Positions 9,778-19,363 of a stretch of DNA of 64,000 bases are shown piece after piece. Location: positions 133,430-197,429 of the forward strand of contig NZ_JAEUGD010000064.1 in NCBI RefSeq assembly GCF_016775155.1, given 5' to 3'. Source of the DNA: Fulvivirga marina. Its GTDB lineage: Bacteria > Bacteroidota > Bacteroidia > Cytophagales > Cyclobacteriaceae. The notes under the pieces are model-generated. The model was not told the origin of the DNA and ran no database searches. It saw nothing but the letters and a program-made list of their open reading frames with translations. Each line of letters begins with the position of its first letter. Within the stretch, counting starts at the first letter, position 1. Both the position numbers and the translations under genes were made by a program.

Positions 9778-12051
9778 ATGAACATAAAAGACCTAATACC
9801 TAAACTACTCAAGGACGATGACAAAAAAGTATGTGACAAAACTTTATCTACTGAGTTAATCTCGGAAGGAGGGGCCAGTCCTTCATTGTCACTTCCGGGT
9901 GAAAACTTTCTCTTTAGTGCTAAAGTTGAAGGGGCATTTTCTGTAAACCTTTTCAATGATACTAATGACCATTCCGTCGAATCCAAAATTTTTGAACATT
10001 GGCCTGAAGCCAAATCCCTATACACCAATCAGGCTCTACTTGGGTATTCACTTGAAGGAAGAGTTAAGGCTAATGCCTCTGCTGAAAATCTGGGAAAATT
10101 TGAACTGGGCATCAATGCTGAACAATCTTTCAAAGCCAAATCTTTCAGGATACATGACTGTGATACCACCGTAAAAGACGCCTTTACTGGTGATGTAACT
10201 TCCTTCAAATTTATTTTCAAAAAGGATGATGTTACAAGCTTAAAGGTTAATGAGGCTATGGCCTTTGAAGCTGCCGGCAAGCTTTCTTTAAATGCAGGCA
10301 TAAAGGTAACAGACGTTTATAGCGGTACGGCCTCTATGGTATCAGGGTTGTTGAATTTAAGCGGACAGGTTGACTTGAAACTGGATGCCTCTGCCTCTGT
10401 AGATTTTAAAATCGAGATTGAGGATGACTTTTCAGTGGTGATCATCCGCCAGGCAGAGGATAAGTTTAAGGTGTGTATTAATAAAATTATCAAGCGCACC
10501 AAGGAGCTTAAAGCAAAGGCCGGTATAGAGGCGGCTTTGGGTGATAACGATAAACTCAAAGACTTAGTAAACAAGTTTTTTGAAGGTGTGGATGAGGAAC
10601 TGTTCAAATACATTAATGAAAAAATTGATACTACAGGGCTGAAAGAAGAAGACCTTGAAAAGGTACTAAAGGCAGCATCTTTACTCAAGCTTACAGATAT
10701 CTCTTCTGTAGATGACTTTAGAGAGCAATACGAGCAAAAGAAAGAAAAAGTAAAGGAGAAGCTTCTGGAAGTGATCACCAATAAGGTAGCTGTTGGTATC
10801 AGCTATGAGTATAGTAACATTAAAACCAATGAATCGGTATTCTCAGGGGTATTCAGTAAAAATGCCATGAATCAATTTCACGGTGATATTGTAAAGCTAA
10901 AGGTTGGAGATTTGATAGATGCATACCAAAAAGACCCGAGCAGCTATAACCTAACCAGTTATTTACAACGTAAAACTACAGAAATTACAAGTTCATTTGG
11001 ACTGAACGTGGCTTTCGGTAATTTCAAACTGACGTCAAGTATCCAAAGAGAGTTCAAAGAGGTAACAGAGAAGAAATTCCTGACGGATGGAGGATTTGCC
11101 TTTAAAGTTGATGCCTATAATCGAAAAAGTACCCGCTCTTATAAACATGGAAAGAACAGTGATGTATACATTCTGAATATGGATGCCTCCATGCCGGTAT
11201 TCGTTGCTAAGGAGGAAGATCTTACTGTGGAAAAGTTTGACTTTGCCTTTGGGCTTTCCTTTGATATGAAGGAAAACAAGACTAGCGATAAAGAACTCAG
11301 AGATATTGTGGATTGGGCGGTAACCTGGGACATCGTTCCACAAGAGAAAAGTGCTGAAGTGATCAATAAGATCAAAACCGAGGTGCTGAACAAAGGTGCC
11401 AGCGAGGTAACTTACCACTGTTTTCTAAAAGTTCCTCAAGGAGAATTTGAAGAACTTATTCCTTATTTTAAACCCTCACTTCAGACTTTGATCCCTGGAG
11501 CTTTGGCGGCTTCCATGCTACAAGTAGACTATGCAGATATTCCGGATTTTAGAGTGAGAAACAACATTGAGTTGCGCAGAAAACATTACACGGCGTTTTG
11601 GGCAAACTATCTCAACAGCTATGCTCTTAATCAGGCTGATGTTATGCTTAGTCTGGTGAAAAAGGACCTGTCAGAATATTTTGACACGCAAAACTTTCCT
11701 GAACTAAGCTTGTACGAAAGTGGATTAGGCAACTATGAAGCTTATAATACGTCAAGAACTACTGAAATTCTCAATTTTAATGATGTGGGTATCATGGTAA
11801 ACCGACTAACTGGTTTTTATGATGATTTAAGTAAAGCTATTAACACACGTGTGCATTATGAAAAGAAAATATTTACAAAGTCAATTAAAGGCATTGACAA
11901 AACTAAGTTCTTAAAAGATTTCAACCTGAGGTTTATGGGTAGACTTATTTTGGACATGAACCAACAATTGGCAGATCCCATTGAGATTGAAAAGGGCTTT
12001 AACATTACTTACAAAGAAGGAGGAAAGGAAAAGACTTTAGTGATAGCTTAA
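9778..12051 (+). CDS. Large protein of unknown function, 757 aa
   Basis: I do not recognise a family. There is no signal peptide, lipobox or T9SS domain, so it is likely cytosolic or released by a non-Sec route. Residues ~40-215 alternate hydrophobic and polar residues in beta-like fashion (VKANASAENLGKFELGINAE, LNAGIKVTDVYSGTA), residues ~225-335 are helical and highly charged (KKEKVKEKLLEVITNK), and residues ~340-500 return to beta-rich segments. The overall plan, beta-sheet/helical bundle/beta-sheet, is what pore-forming or membrane-binding proteins can show, but no signature supports that. It stands alone between two terminators, 67 bases after a copy of the dispersed palindrome. Codon use is ordinary for the window. 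Confidence 0.8.
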   Translation: MNIKDLIPKLLKDDDKKVCDKTLSTELISEGGASPSLSLPGENFLFSAKVEGAFSVNLFNDTNDHSVESKIFEHWPEAKSLYTNQALLGYSLEGRVKANASAENLGKFELGINAEQSFKAKSFRIHDCDTTVKDAFTGDVTSFKFIFKKDDVTSLKVNEAMAFEAAGKLSLNAGIKVTDVYSGTASMVSGLLNLSGQVDLKLDASASVDFKIEIEDDFSVVIIRQAEDKFKVCINKIIKRTKELKAKAGIEAALGDNDKLKDLVNKFFEGVDEELFKYINEKIDTTGLKEEDLEKVLKAASLLKLTDISSVDDFREQYEQKKEKVKEKLLEVITNKVAVGISYEYSNIKTNESVFSGVFSKNAMNQFHGDIVKLKVGDLIDAYQKDPSSYNLTSYLQRKTTEITSSFGLNVAFGNFKLTSSIQREFKEVTEKKFLTDGGFAFKVDAYNRKSTRSYKHGKNSDVYILNMDASMPVFVAKEEDLTVEKFDFAFGLSFDMKENKTSDKELRDIVDWAVTWDIVPQEKSAEVINKIKTEVLNKGASEVTYHCFLKVPQGEFEELIPYFKPSLQTLIPGALAASMLQVDYADIPDFRVRNNIELRRKHYTAFWANYLNSYALNQADVMLSLVKKDLSEYFDTQNFPELSLYESGLGNYEAYNTSRTTEILNFNDVGIMVNRLTGFYDDLSKAINTRVHYEKKIFTKSIKGIDKTKFLKDFNLRFMGRLILDMNQQLADPIEIEKGFNITYKEGGKEKTLVIA

Positions 12052-12074
12052 CCGGCTCTGTTGTATAAATATTT

Positions 12075-12111
12075 AAGCCGTCATTCTACAGGCTATGATG
12101 AATGACGGCTT
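12075..12111. terminator. Bidirectional terminator between convergent genes
   Basis: AAGCCGTCATT and AATGACGGCTT form an 11-bp stem. Plus-strand transcripts run into TCTTTCGTTT, minus-strand ones into AAATATTT. It separates the 757-aa orphan from the convergent flavoprotein gene. Confidence 0.8.
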
Positions 12112-12118
12112 CTTTCGT

Positions 12119-13675
12119 TTAAATGATCGTTTTTCTGGATCTGAACCTATTTTGAGGATCACGACTGTATTTCTCTTTGATCTCAATTAGCTTTGTATAA
12201 CTCTGCATAAAGTATGTTTCGGTGGGTATATCATTATCTTTAAAGCTAATAAACGCCCCACTGGTCTCAGGAAAATCGGCCTTCCTACATTGTTCAATCC
12301 AGTCCATGGCACGATTGGTATAGTTACTTACCCCAGCTTTTTCAGATACTTCGGGAAATATTTCTTTGCTGGTATCCCACCATACTTGGTATTGAATAGT
12401 GTAAGGGCGGTCTTTGTATGGAAATGCACTTCCTAATGGATGATCTGTAGATTTATAGTTGGCATAAAATGGACCTGATATAGCACCAAGAGTAACATAC
12501 GCCCGGACACCAAGCTCTTCACCTTTTTCAAATATCAGCTCAGACTCCAGGCTTCTGATCAATTTTTTACGCCCCTCATCTCCAAGCCCATTGGCATTGA
12601 CCAGCCTTGAAGTGATCTTATGAGGAGCAGGAATATCATCTTCAAGAGGTATGTCCCTGAGTAGAGGTAAACCACTTTTGATAGCCATTCTACGCCGGTG
12701 CGGGGTCATTTCCCAAGAAGAAAACTGCAAATGATGATCTTCTGATTCATCGGAATAGAATTCTAATCTGTCGGGAGGCAAATTTGGGAACCATTGTTTT
12801 ATTTCAGCTTCTATTTCCTCCTTGGCACCAGCATAATACCCAAAGAAAGTACAGTCATGGGCTGACTTTTCGACAGGTGTGCTATCTGCAGGTTTGCCAA
12901 AGATCTGCAGGTTAGTGCCCAAAAGATTGGGACTTTGAGTAGGTGCTATGGCATTTTCCCAACCTTCCAGTACCTTTAATGCTGGTTTCATATACCAAGT
13001 AGCTGCAAATTTATAGGTGATTTCAGGGAGTGGAAAAGTCTTTATCACCAGTTCAGTCACGATACCATAGCTAAAACCCCCGCCTCCGCGCAGTGCCCAT
13101 AGCAACTCCTTATCTTCATCAGAGCCTTGATCGGTGATAGTTTTAATAGTACCATCTCCGAGGACCAAAGATGCTCCAATAAGGCTCTCACAGCACATGC
13201 CATGCTTACGAGTCCATGGCCCCCAGCCACCTCCCAAGGTGAAACCAGTTATACCCACGGTCTGACATGTACCATGAGGTATGCCTACTTTGTTTTTGTT
13301 CAATACCTTAATCAGATTCTTAAATATACAGCCGGGCTGAATTCTGGCCACTCCGGCCGTATGATCTACAGAAGCATCTGTCATATGCCTCATGTCAAGC
13401 ACAAGAGCATCAGTAGCCATACATTCACCCTCATGGTCATGTCCACCACCTCTTACACGAAACTCGCGATCTGTCTGATAAGCAAATTTAACAAGGTTAG
13501 AGACATCTTCGGATGTTCTTGGGTACACTATAGCCCAAGGACGAAATTGGAACCTTCTGTTAAAGATTTGCCGTGCGCTATTATAGGGAAGGGGATCGGA
13601 ACTACAATCTGACAACACCTTCATATCTCCGATGCTGAAACCTGCACCTTCAAAAGTTTTTTTAAAATCTGTCAT
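12119..13675 (-). CDS. FAD-binding oxidase, berberine bridge enzyme-like, bicovalent flavin
   Basis: This 518-aa protein has a PCMH-type FAD-binding domain (~45-215) and a C-terminal BBE domain (~455-515). The two flavin-anchoring residues of the bicovalent oxidases are both present: His79 in RGGGHDHEG (8-alpha attachment) and Cys137 in HGTCQTVGITGFTLGGG (6-S attachment). Such enzymes oxidise carbohydrates, alcohols or alkaloid-like compounds with oxygen as acceptor, making hydrogen peroxide; the substrate is unknown here. There is no signal peptide, unlike many secreted sugar oxidases. It is a single gene; the 349 bases upstream separate it from the kinase genes on the same strand. Family call firm, substrate open. 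Confidence 0.88.
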   Translation of the reverse strand: MTDFKKTFEGAGFSIGDMKVLSDCSSDPLPYNSARQIFNRRFQFRPWAIVYPRTSEDVSNLVKFAYQTDREFRVRGGGHDHEGECMATDALVLDMRHMTDASVDHTAGVARIQPGCIFKNLIKVLNKNKVGIPHGTCQTVGITGFTLGGGWGPWTRKHGMCCESLIGASLVLGDGTIKTITDQGSDEDKELLWALRGGGGFSYGIVTELVIKTFPLPEITYKFAATWYMKPALKVLEGWENAIAPTQSPNLLGTNLQIFGKPADSTPVEKSAHDCTFFGYYAGAKEEIEAEIKQWFPNLPPDRLEFYSDESEDHHLQFSSWEMTPHRRRMAIKSGLPLLRDIPLEDDIPAPHKITSRLVNANGLGDEGRKKLIRSLESELIFEKGEELGVRAYVTLGAISGPFYANYKSTDHPLGSAFPYKDRPYTIQYQVWWDTSKEIFPEVSEKAGVSNYTNRAMDWIEQCRKADFPETSGAFISFKDNDIPTETYFMQSYTKLIEIKEKYSRDPQNRFRSRKTII

Positions 13676-14024
13676 CTTTTATAAATGGTTTTCAGTTTTA
13701 TTGCAGGCATTATACCTGACATCTAGGAGTTGGCTGAATCACCACATTAGAGTAAGTTTTTGTCTGACAATTATTTATGAATTTGTGCGGGTTTATCCTG
13801 AGTGGTTTTCGCACTTCAATTAATAATTTAGACAGATATTATTTAAAACAAAACATTAAAAGATTATTCATAAATAACTGATAATCAAATAATTAATTAT
13901 TTAGCTTGTAGTAAATAATTGACAATCAATATCAAGGTGATTATAACTTATTGATATAGTTTTGAAATAAAAAAGTGGGAGAGGAGCACTTTACAGACCC
14001 CCTGTTAGGGCTTTAAGTATCACT
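13676..14024. other. 349-bp AT-rich intergenic region
   Basis: No gene seen. The stretch 13850-13960 is very AT-rich with short self-complementary runs (AATAATTAATTATT). It should hold the promoter of the minus-strand flavoprotein gene, but I could not pick a convincing -33/-7 pair. Confidence 0.4.
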
Positions 14025-15245
14025 CTAAGGGGCCAGTTTTCTTGAAGGCAATTCAATTCTGAAAACAGTGCCTTCATCAGGCTGGCTTGAAGCCATTATT
14101 CTTCCGTTGTTCGAGTTTATAAATTCATTGATTAATATCAGTCCAAGGCCAATGCCTTTTTCTAAGGATGTTCCCGGTTGAGATTCTATTATATCACCCC
14201 CTAATATCTTGGTAAGTTTTTCACTGGACATACCTACACCCGTGTCTTCAATAAGGATGTGTGTAAAAGCACCTTTTCCTTTGGTGCTTATTCGAATGGT
14301 ATCACCCCCTTTGCAATATTTAATGGAATTATTAAGCAGATTACGTATTACCAATTTGATCATTTCAAATTCTCCGTAAACTGTATTTCTTTTAGTGCTT
14401 TCAAAGATTATATCGATCTTCTTACGATTCGCTTCAGGCTTATACAAACTAACCGTTTCTTCTATTACCGGGTTAATACTAAACTCAGTTTTTACCAGCT
14501 CAAAGTTTTCCAGTTTAGCTTTGGCCCATTGCAAAATATTATCTAATAAATTGCTGGTATTGTTGGCTTCAAGCTTTAGAAACCCCATCAGCTGTTTGAT
14601 TTCGGCTTCACTAAGCGAAGCACTCTCAAAAAGTTGAATAGTTGATTTAATTGAGTTTAGCGGACTCCTCAAATCATGAGACACGATGGAAAGCAGTTTG
14701 TCTTTAAACTCATTTAGCCTTTGCAATTCACTCCTTCGCTTTTCAGCTTCAGTTACTTGAAGCCTAAGCTCCAATTCCTTTACCACCCTTCTGGCCAGTA
14801 GCTTAAGAACTTCCTTCTGCTCATGGCTCAACCTTCTTGGTCTTCTATCAAACACACATAATGTACCTATATTATACCCTTCCTTTGTAGTAAGAGGAAC
14901 ACCGGTATATGATCTGAGCTTTAAATTTCCGCTCACAAAGGGATTATCTTGAAACCGCTCATCCTTCTCTACGTCTGTTACCTCCAATATTTCAGGTTCT
15001 AATATTGTGTGAGCACAAAAGGATGTTGTTCTGGGGGCTTCCTTCCCCTCAAAACCCAGCTGAGCCTTATTCCACTGTCTGTCTTTATCTATAAAGGTAA
15101 TATGGCTTGACTCTGCCTGACAGCAATAAGCAGCTATTTTAATGATTTCATTAAAACCTACTTCCTCCGCTGTATCAAGTATTTGATATGAATAAAGGTT
15201 ATCAAGTCTTTCTTTTTCATTATCAGGAAGCTGGGCTGATATCAT
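14025..15245 (-). CDS. GAF-domain sensor histidine kinase
   Basis: A 406-aa soluble kinase. Residues ~20-155 form a GAF domain of the type found in cytosolic sensors (TSFCAHTI, YTGVPLTT, IGTLCVFD), followed by a short coiled coil, a DHp helix with phospho-acceptor His190 in SIVSHDLRSPLNS, and an HATPase_c domain (N-box NLLNNSIKY, G1 box IEDTGVGM, G2 box GIGLGL). No membrane segment is seen. It begins 26 bases after the stop of the Reg_prop sensor on the same strand, so the two are probably one operon. No response regulator is encoded nearby. The GAF ligand is unknown. Confidence 0.92.
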   Translation of the reverse strand: MISAQLPDNEKERLDNLYSYQILDTAEEVGFNEIIKIAAYCCQAESSHITFIDKDRQWNKAQLGFEGKEAPRTTSFCAHTILEPEILEVTDVEKDERFQDNPFVSGNLKLRSYTGVPLTTKEGYNIGTLCVFDRRPRRLSHEQKEVLKLLARRVVKELELRLQVTEAEKRRSELQRLNEFKDKLLSIVSHDLRSPLNSIKSTIQLFESASLSEAEIKQLMGFLKLEANNTSNLLDNILQWAKAKLENFELVKTEFSINPVIEETVSLYKPEANRKKIDIIFESTKRNTVYGEFEMIKLVIRNLLNNSIKYCKGGDTIRISTKGKGAFTHILIEDTGVGMSSEKLTKILGGDIIESQPGTSLEKGIGLGLILINEFINSNNGRIMASSQPDEGTVFRIELPSRKLAP

Positions 15246-15271
15246 ATGCTTGTAATATTGATTCTTAATTG

Positions 15272-18200
15272 TTACTCTGACAGGGAATTTTCATCAAACG
15301 GATCTATTCCAGTCCTTTCAGTGAGGTTACGCCCTAACGCTCTGGTTATTTCATCCAGCTCTCTTGCTGCTTCTCCTATCTTTTCCATAAGTACCCTCAT
15401 ATCTTCGTTTTTGGAAATTTTATTTAAATATACAAGACCCAACAATCTGGCCAATGGTGCTCTGACTTTATGCGCGTTGTCATGAGCATATTGGAGGAGA
15501 CGTTTGTTACTTTCTTCCAGACTTTTGGTCCTTGCTTTTACTTTAAACTCTAGCTGATGGTTGAGCAATCTAATATTTTCATTTTGAGTCATTATCTCTT
15601 CATTTTGCGACTGGATCACAATGGTTCTTTCCTTGACAAGCTCATCAAGCACCTCTTTCTGTCTGGTTATGCTTCTAACCTTCCATTTATGGATAAAAAG
15701 AACCAGACTGATAATAAAGATCAACACGACTGATAAAAACCACCAGGTTTTCCAAAAAGGTGATTGTATGAAAATAGGAATTGAAACCATACTTTGAAGC
15801 CAGACTCCCTCGCTGTTGGTTGCTCTAAGCTCAAAGTTATATTGACCGGACGGTAGATTCGTGTAGTTGGCAAAGGGCCTTTCATTAGTTACGTAGGTCC
15901 AGCTTTCAACCAAACCTTTAAGCCGGTAAGCATACTCATTCCTATGTGTATTTCTATAATCAAGCACTGAGAAGTCAATAGAAATGAAGTTATTATCATG
16001 AGGAAGTACAACGTCCTGCTTATTGTTAATTTTATCAAGTATGTCTGGTCGTGTATTGTTAAAAACTTTAAAATCTGTCAATACAATGTTAGGCTCATAG
16101 TTCGTAAGGTTACTTTGATACGGATTGAACTCATTGAGTCCATTAACGCCACCAAAAGCCATTGTACCATCGGGGAAAACGGCATATGAACCTCTGTTAA
16201 ATTCGTTAGCCTGAAGCCCGTCATTGACATCAAAGTCACGAACCACTTTGCCTTTGGCTTTGTCGAATATTGCCACACCGGCATTAGAGCTAAACCAAAC
16301 CCTCTGTGTTGTATCCTCCATTATGCCATAAACTACGGTATTCTTCAACCCGGATTCTTTGCCATAATGCTTAAAGGAACGGTTTGATTGACTAAACACA
16401 TTAATGCCGCCTCCATACGTTCCCAGCCAAATTTTATCCGCATCTTCCATGTCAGCATGTATAGAAGTAATGTAGTTGTGGTTAATGGAAGCACTATCCT
16501 TATCATTGGCTTTGTAATTTCTATACACATGAGTGTCGGGGTGCATTTGGAAGAGCCCTTGCCCCAATGTACCTATCCAAAGCGTACTATCTGTCCGGAA
16601 AATTGTAAATACATTGATTACAGAATTTCCGTCATTGTCAACCAGCGGAATGCTACGTGATTTTTTACTTTTAGGATCAAATAACTCAAGTCCAATGTCA
16701 GAACCTATCAGCAGGTTACCATTTCCGTCCTCAAATATACATTGCACCTTACTGCTCTGTAAACCTAATGTATCACCAGAAGTATGGCGGTAATATGTGT
16801 ATTGGTTATTGATGATATTATAGTTCACTATTCCATCGCCATACGTTGCTAACCACAGTTCGTTCTCCTTTGGCAGAATGTCGAATATTGCGGAATTACT
16901 TTCAGGTATTTTGAACCTTTTAAAGCTACCATTGCCTCTATCAAAAAATGCAAATATACCGTCAATTTGCCCCACCCACGCATGGTTATTGTCAGTAACA
17001 ATGATGGCATGAACAACCTTATTGCCCAAAGCTCCCTGTGTATTGGGGAGAAAAGGGTAATGAACAAAAAGTGATGGTGTATATTTTCTCACGCCCGAAG
17101 CCACCGTGCCGAGCCAAAGTGTATTAGATCGGTCTTTCATAAGCGTAGTAAGTTTATTTGCTCCGATATCAGTTGATTCATCCTCAGCACGTACCGGTAA
17201 AATCTTTGAATCAACAGGATCATAAATATCGAGCCCGTCAGAAGTAATGATCCAAAACCTGTTATTGTCATCTACAACTACCGACTTTGACCCTACATTA
17301 CTTTGATTAAGGTAGGCAGAGTTTCTGGTGACAGGTGATAAGTCTATAATATGAGGAAGTATATAAGTACCCTTAATAGAGTTTTTGTGTTCCAGCATAT
17401 GAGTGACTTCATCAAAACTCAACAATTCTTGACCATATGACACCCAAATTACCCCCTCAAGATCCTCCCATATTGCATTAAATACTTGTTCATGAGCTAC
17501 CTCTGTGAAATATGGTGCGTCTTTAGTCTTATAAAACAGCCCATTTTTGGTTGCTATCCATGTTCTTTCATTCTGATCAGTGAAGATCTCATTGGCAAAG
17601 GGAAGAAGTTCACCAGTTTGACTTCTAACCTGCTCGAAGGTGCCACCATTTCTATTGTATTTAATGACTCCATTATTGGCAGTACCAAGCCATATGGTTC
17701 CATCAGAAGCTTCATGAAAATAGGTGATCTTATCCGTTGGGCTTTGTGATAATGCGTTAGACCTGTAGTTTACAAAGTTTTTATGCTTTATATCAAACTG
17801 GAGTATTGACCCGAAGTCATCAATAACCCAGATAATCCCTTGATTATCTTCATGAATAAAAACGGCGGAAGTGAAATTACCTGAATATTCAAGTTGATAA
17901 GATTTATACCTTTCATTAACAGGATTGAGCTCAATGATACCGCCGCTCATAGTTCCTACCAGTATAGCTCCGGATTTCAACTCGCAAATGGAAGTGATGA
18001 TATTATAATTAGTTGAAAATCTGATGGTTTTGATTTTAATGCCGTCATATCTATTGATGCCATCTCGGGTACCAAACCACATAAACCCCTTGGAATCCTG
18101 AATAATGCAGCTTATAGAGTTTGTGGAAAGCCCTTTTGACGGATCAATTTTTTCAAAGCGCATCCCGCTTTGCGATACTGTTTCTGTAAAGCACATCAAT

Positions 18201-18277
18201 ATAAAAACGATACTCAAAGCTATCGTTGATCCAGATCTAATGCCGAAACCGCTCATAACCATGTTATAATATAGCAT
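15272..18277 (-). CDS. Reg_prop/Y_Y_Y periplasmic sensor with histidine-box helix but no ATPase domain
   Basis: The 1001-aa protein has an N-terminal signal or anchor segment (~14-36), a long array of two-component regulator propeller repeats (~40-730; DSKGFMWFGTRDGINRYDG and similar), a Y_Y_Y domain (~745-805), one membrane helix (~815-838), a coiled coil (~850-915) and a final helix pair with AHDNAHKVRAPLARLLGLV resembling the DHp helix. It then stops; no HATPase_c or receiver domain follows. ATG codons at 18262 and 18256 are alternative starts. It presumably senses an outside ligand, perhaps a saccharide, and passes the signal to a partner. The GAF kinase 26 bases downstream is the obvious candidate, by inference. 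Confidence 0.88.
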   Translation of the reverse strand: MLYYNMVMSGFGIRSGSTIALSIVFILMCFTETVSQSGMRFEKIDPSKGLSTNSISCIIQDSKGFMWFGTRDGINRYDGIKIKTIRFSTNYNIITSICELKSGAILVGTMSGGIIELNPVNERYKSYQLEYSGNFTSAVFIHEDNQGIIWVIDDFGSILQFDIKHKNFVNYRSNALSQSPTDKITYFHEASDGTIWLGTANNGVIKYNRNGGTFEQVRSQTGELLPFANEIFTDQNERTWIATKNGLFYKTKDAPYFTEVAHEQVFNAIWEDLEGVIWVSYGQELLSFDEVTHMLEHKNSIKGTYILPHIIDLSPVTRNSAYLNQSNVGSKSVVVDDNNRFWIITSDGLDIYDPVDSKILPVRAEDESTDIGANKLTTLMKDRSNTLWLGTVASGVRKYTPSLFVHYPFLPNTQGALGNKVVHAIIVTDNNHAWVGQIDGIFAFFDRGNGSFKRFKIPESNSAIFDILPKENELWLATYGDGIVNYNIINNQYTYYRHTSGDTLGLQSSKVQCIFEDGNGNLLIGSDIGLELFDPKSKKSRSIPLVDNDGNSVINVFTIFRTDSTLWIGTLGQGLFQMHPDTHVYRNYKANDKDSASINHNYITSIHADMEDADKIWLGTYGGGINVFSQSNRSFKHYGKESGLKNTVVYGIMEDTTQRVWFSSNAGVAIFDKAKGKVVRDFDVNDGLQANEFNRGSYAVFPDGTMAFGGVNGLNEFNPYQSNLTNYEPNIVLTDFKVFNNTRPDILDKINNKQDVVLPHDNNFISIDFSVLDYRNTHRNEYAYRLKGLVESWTYVTNERPFANYTNLPSGQYNFELRATNSEGVWLQSMVSIPIFIQSPFWKTWWFLSVVLIFIISLVLFIHKWKVRSITRQKEVLDELVKERTIVIQSQNEEIMTQNENIRLLNHQLEFKVKARTKSLEESNKRLLQYAHDNAHKVRAPLARLLGLVYLNKISKNEDMRVLMEKIGEAARELDEITRALGRNLTERTGIDPFDENSLSE

Positions 18278-18643
18278 TTTAGCTGATGGTATGAAAGGGT
18301 TTCATAGGGCTTAGGCGTATTTTTTGCTTGGTAAAAAATCCGGAACACCCTTGTCATACTTTCGGGTATGGACGAAATGATGAAAACTCTCTTTTTTCTG
18401 TAAAAGAATGTACTCGTAAAAAATTACTACTGAATATTTTCCACTGTAGACATTAAATTGCTTGTTTACCTTTAATTAATAATTGACACTTTCAGCAAAC
18501 ATTAATTTATCCTTGAAGCTTATAAAAAGAAAAAAGAGGATATATTGATCAGAGTGCAGCTGAACCGATCGATTGAATTTCACATTTTTTTAATCCATTT
18601 ATGGAATTCAACCCCAGGTAGCATCCTTAAATAAAAAACACTT
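18278..18643. other. 366-bp divergent intergenic region
   Basis: It separates the minus-strand Reg_prop sensor from the plus-strand CarboxypepD_reg gene and should hold both promoters. A possible Bacteroidota-type promoter for the plus gene is TTGACA at about 18484 with TAATTTAT 17 bases further on, a weak match to the TTTG/TAnnTTTG consensus. No gene or repeat is seen. Confidence 0.35.
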
Positions 18644-19363
18644 ATGGCAAATAATATCTCCCTTACAGTATCCCAGCCTTGCTCAGAAAAATGGAACAAT
18701 TTCACACCAACATCCACCGGTGGCTTTTGCGTTTCATGTAGCAAAAACGTGATTGACTTTACCAAAATGAGTGATGCGGAAATCATGAGCTATTTCAAAA
18801 ACACATCTGGCAATACCTGTGGCCGTTTTCGCAAAGATCAGCTCAAAACCTATAAACACCAGACACCTACCAACTCCCGTTCAGGGATCAAATGGCTGCA
18901 AACCGGGCTTTTAAGCGCTGCTTTGGTATTTATCAGCCGGGAATTGAGCATGGCCATGCCGACAACCATGGCAAAAACAGAAATTTTTGATACTGACGAT
19001 AAAAAGACAGACTTATCCCCTAAAAAAGCCGATGGTCATGTAGTCCGTGGTATTGTAATGTCTGAAGATAAAGAGCCTTTGCCAGGTGTAAATGTTGTCC
19101 TCAAAGGAACAAGAACCGGTATGGTGACGGACATTGATGGTAAGTTTGAGTTTCCGGTTGAGCTTAAAGAAGGAGATGTTCTGGTGTTTAGTTTCATTGG
19201 GTTAACGACGGAGGAATATAAAGTTGGAAAAAAATCTCCGGCAAATATTGAAATCACCATGTGGATGGAGTTTGACATCATGGGAGAAGTAGTAATAGGA
19301 GGGGCATATGCGCAACCGACAGGTATAGCAGGGTTATGGCATAAAATAAAGAACCTATTTTGA
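18644..19363 (+). CDS. CarboxypepD_reg-like domain membrane protein with Cys-rich N-terminus
   Basis: A 239-aa protein of a type common in Bacteroidota. Residues 1-65 contain conserved cysteines and tryptophan (QPCSEKW, GGFCVSCSKNVIDFTKMSD, CGRFRKDQL), which look like a small cytosolic metal- or redox-binding module. One membrane segment (~85-107) follows, then an extracytoplasmic carboxypeptidase-regulatory-like beta-sandwich (~130-210: GIVMSEDKEPLPGVNVVLKG, ending in VLVFSFIGL). It therefore seems to span the inner membrane with a sensor or anchor at each side. It overlaps the transglutaminase gene by one base (TGATG), indicating translational coupling. Exact role unknown. Confidence 0.82.
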   Translation: MANNISLTVSQPCSEKWNNFTPTSTGGFCVSCSKNVIDFTKMSDAEIMSYFKNTSGNTCGRFRKDQLKTYKHQTPTNSRSGIKWLQTGLLSAALVFISRELSMAMPTTMAKTEIFDTDDKKTDLSPKKADGHVVRGIVMSEDKEPLPGVNVVLKGTRTGMVTDIDGKFEFPVELKEGDVLVFSFIGLTTEEYKVGKKSPANIEITMWMEFDIMGEVVIGGAYAQPTGIAGLWHKIKNLF

